From: Odoribacter sp. AF15-53
Lineage (GTDB): Bacteria > Bacteroidota > Bacteroidia > Bacteroidales > Marinifilaceae
Length of the DNA stretch: 64,000 nt
Direction of reading: 5' to 3'
Assembly: GCF_003479425.1 (NCBI RefSeq)
Contig: NZ_QUHC01000004.1
Coordinates: forward strand, 248,001 to 312,000
Made by a program: the position numbers and the translations under genes. This document shows positions 62,565 to 64,000 of the stretch, piece by piece (positions within the stretch are counted from its first letter, which is position 1; each line of letters begins with the position of its first letter). The notes under the pieces were generated by a model. That model made no database searches. It was not told where the DNA came from and was given only the letters and a program-made list of their open reading frames with translations.

Positions 62565-62918
62565 CTAGAGTCGAGAACTTGTTTTTTGTTCAATCATGTT
62601 TGACTCTAAAATACTAATCAGTTCACTAAAATTGTAGTAATTGCTAGTAACCATGTTGTTAATTAAATAAGTCGGTGTTTGGTTTATTTTATTTTTAGCG
62701 CACCAGGCGACGTGTGATTTAATCATGGTTTTAACCCGCTTGTCAATCTCCGAGGGTCTGGATAAATATTTATCAACTTGCGGGTAGGCAGAAATGTACC
62801 GGGGTAATTCGTCAAGGAATTTATCGGGATCTGCAAGATATAACATGGCGAAGTACAATATCACGGGTAAATCTTTTCCCAGGGTTGTTCGCCACGAGAT
62901 GAACACGAATTCGATCAC
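62565..62918 (-). pseudogene. thioredoxin-fold protein, C-terminal fragment
   Basis: This 117-residue frame matches the C-terminal half of the thioredoxin-like domains that follow VKOR-type or peptide-secretion proteins in Bacteroidetes: DPDKFLDELPRYISAYPQVD, then KTMIKSHVAWCAKNKINQTP and TYLINNMV...YYNFSELISIL. The WC...INxTPT block is the usual cis-Pro region. The active CxxC half is missing, and the first 25 residues (MIEFVFISWRTTLGKD) do not fit the family, so a deletion has joined unrelated sequence. It is probably not functional. Confidence 0.6.
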
Positions 62919-63059
62919 GATTGTTCATACACTTCGATGTTATAACTTTACAAATATAGTATATTTTGATAAAATCACCTGTCATATTTTAGATATTAAA
63001 TAACCTAATTCCCTCTTTCTAGCGTATAAGAAGAAACAAATACATAAATAATTACACGA

Positions 63060-64000
63060 ATGAAAACAAATGCATTTATCATTACTTTATTGATATGCTT
63101 GAGCGGTGTTATTTTATCCAACACGGCTGAGGCTTGTACCCGGGTGGTTTATCTGGGACCGAATGGGATGATCGTTACGGGTAGAACGATGGATTGGAAG
63201 GAAGACTTGCGTACGAATCTGTATGTATTCCCGAGGGGAATGAAGCGTGCCGGGGCAGATTCCGGTAACACGATTCAATGGACATCCAAATACGGCAGTG
63301 TCATCGCTGCCGGGTATGATATCGGCACGGCAGACGGGATGAACGAGAAAGGTTTGGTTGCCAATTTGCTGTATCTCACGGAATCATCTTACAATCGGCC
63401 TAATGACAATCGGCCCGTGATGGGAATCAGTATCTGGACGCAGTATGTACTGGATAACTTCGCGACGGTGGATGAGGCCGTGGCGGAATTGCGGAAAGAG
63501 ACGTTTCGCATTGATGCGCCGGATATGCCTAATGGTGCGAAATCCACGATGCACCTGGCCATTTCCGATGCCACGGGAAACAGTGCTATTTTCGAGTATA
63601 TCAACGGGAACTTGGAAATTCATGTCGGTAGACAAAATCAGGTAATGACGAATTCACCGACCTATCAACAGCAAATTACCTTGAATGATTATTGGAAGCA
63701 AATTGGCGGACTCGTGATGTTGCCCGGGACTAATCGGGCAAGTGATCGTTTCGTGCGGGCTTCTTTCTATATCGGGGCAATCCCGCAGACTTCCGACTGG
63801 CATATGGCCGTGGCTGGCGTGTTCAGCGTGATGAGAAATGTTTCCGTGCCTCTCGGAATTTCCACGCCGGATCAACCGAATATCTCTTCCACCCGGTGGC
63901 GTTCCGTGTCGGATCAGAAGAATCGGGTGTATTATTTCGAGTCCACGCTCACGCCTAATGTCTTTTGGATATCGTTGGATAAGCTGGACTTTTCCGAGAA
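63060..64000 (+). CDS. choloylglycine hydrolase family protein (Ntn hydrolase), partial at the window end
   Basis: This gene starts at ATG 63060 and is open to the end of the window (313 codons). The signal peptide (LLICLSGVILSNTAEA) is followed directly by Cys26, which becomes the N-terminal nucleophile after cleavage. In the linear amide C-N hydrolase family (peptidase C59) the bile salt hydrolase residues are Cys2, Arg18, Asp21; here Cys26, Arg42 and Asp45 (GRTMDW) keep the same spacing. Further parts are GMNEKGLVANLLYL and TNSPTYQQQ. Members cut bile salts, penicillin V or N-acyl signals, and the exact substrate cannot be told. The remaining C-terminus is outside. Confidence 0.9.
   Translation, partial: MKTNAFIITLLICLSGVILSNTAEACTRVVYLGPNGMIVTGRTMDWKEDLRTNLYVFPRGMKRAGADSGNTIQWTSKYGSVIAAGYDIGTADGMNEKGLVANLLYLTESSYNRPNDNRPVMGISIWTQYVLDNFATVDEAVAELRKETFRIDAPDMPNGAKSTMHLAISDATGNSAIFEYINGNLEIHVGRQNQVMTNSPTYQQQITLNDYWKQIGGLVMLPGTNRASDRFVRASFYIGAIPQTSDWHMAVAGVFSVMRNVSVPLGISTPDQPNISSTRWRSVSDQKNRVYYFESTLTPNVFWISLDKLDFSE

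Noticed and set aside
1..64000. tRNA or rRNA genes
   Set aside because: I found no cloverleaf with GTTCRAnnC arm or conserved rRNA segments on either strand, though a covariance search was not possible.

Overview
The window is a chromosomal segment of a Bacteroidetes bacterium, most likely order Bacteroidales. The indicators are a SusC/SusD-type outer-membrane pair, Bacteroides-style promoters (TTG, 19 bases, TAnnTTTG), a Bacteroidales-type gene order in the division and cell-wall (dcw) cluster, and many secreted TlpA-like thioredoxins. The overall flavour (SusCD followed by a metallopeptidase-like lipoprotein and a TlpA series) recalls Butyricimonas/Odoribacter. That genus-level guess is inference only.

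Layout. 1-7.9 kb: the end of a susC gene, susD, a lipoprotein related to putative zinc peptidases but without HExxH, and three TlpA-like thioredoxin proteins, closed by a terminator. 8.1-9.6 kb: a secreted protein with a His/Cys pattern suggesting a clan CD cysteine peptidase. 9.6-11.8 kb: a decayed EamA transporter, a MATE exporter behind a perfect FNR-type box, and a convergent Crp/Fnr regulator. 12-17.5 kb: an SPFH/GYF protein, a zinc-ribbon membrane protein, a large transglutaminase lipoprotein and a GNAT acetyltransferase in one tight series. 17.5-24.8 kb: a GH84 hexosaminidase, a second MATE protein, a regulator without its HTH domain, a sugar MFS permease and a ROK-type kinase. 25-28 kb: glutamine synthetase and two secreted proteins of unknown role.

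28.2-45.3 kb: the complete dcw cluster mraZ-rsmH-ftsL-PBP-murE-mraY-murD-ftsW-murG-murC-ftsQ-ftsA-ftsZ, without murF, murB or ddl. It opens with a three-repeat MraZ operator and ends in an unusual tandem pair of full-length ftsZ genes. 45.4-51.1 kb: a DEAD-box helicase, engB, xseA, xseB and a PBP4-type peptidase. 51.1-64 kb: a small membrane protein, a broken hybrid histidine kinase, dnaK, a large GT-C/TPR membrane protein with its GT2 partner, a Nei-like DNA glycosylase, two GNAT proteins, guaB, a thioredoxin-fold fragment, and the first part of a choloylglycine-hydrolase-family gene that runs off the window.

Between genes lie at least two dispersed repeat families. Family A is MITE-like: about 110-120 bp with terminal inverted repeats and inner hairpins (near 11.9, 19.8, 48.0, 54.9 and 62.3 kb). 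Family B is A/T-rich and fills many gaps of the dcw cluster, in places lengthening reading frames. The points most worth a second look are the tandem ftsZ pair, the FNR-box/MATE/Crp-Fnr arrangement, the SPFH/zinc-ribbon/transglutaminase series, the three-domain glycosyltransferase, and the repeat families.
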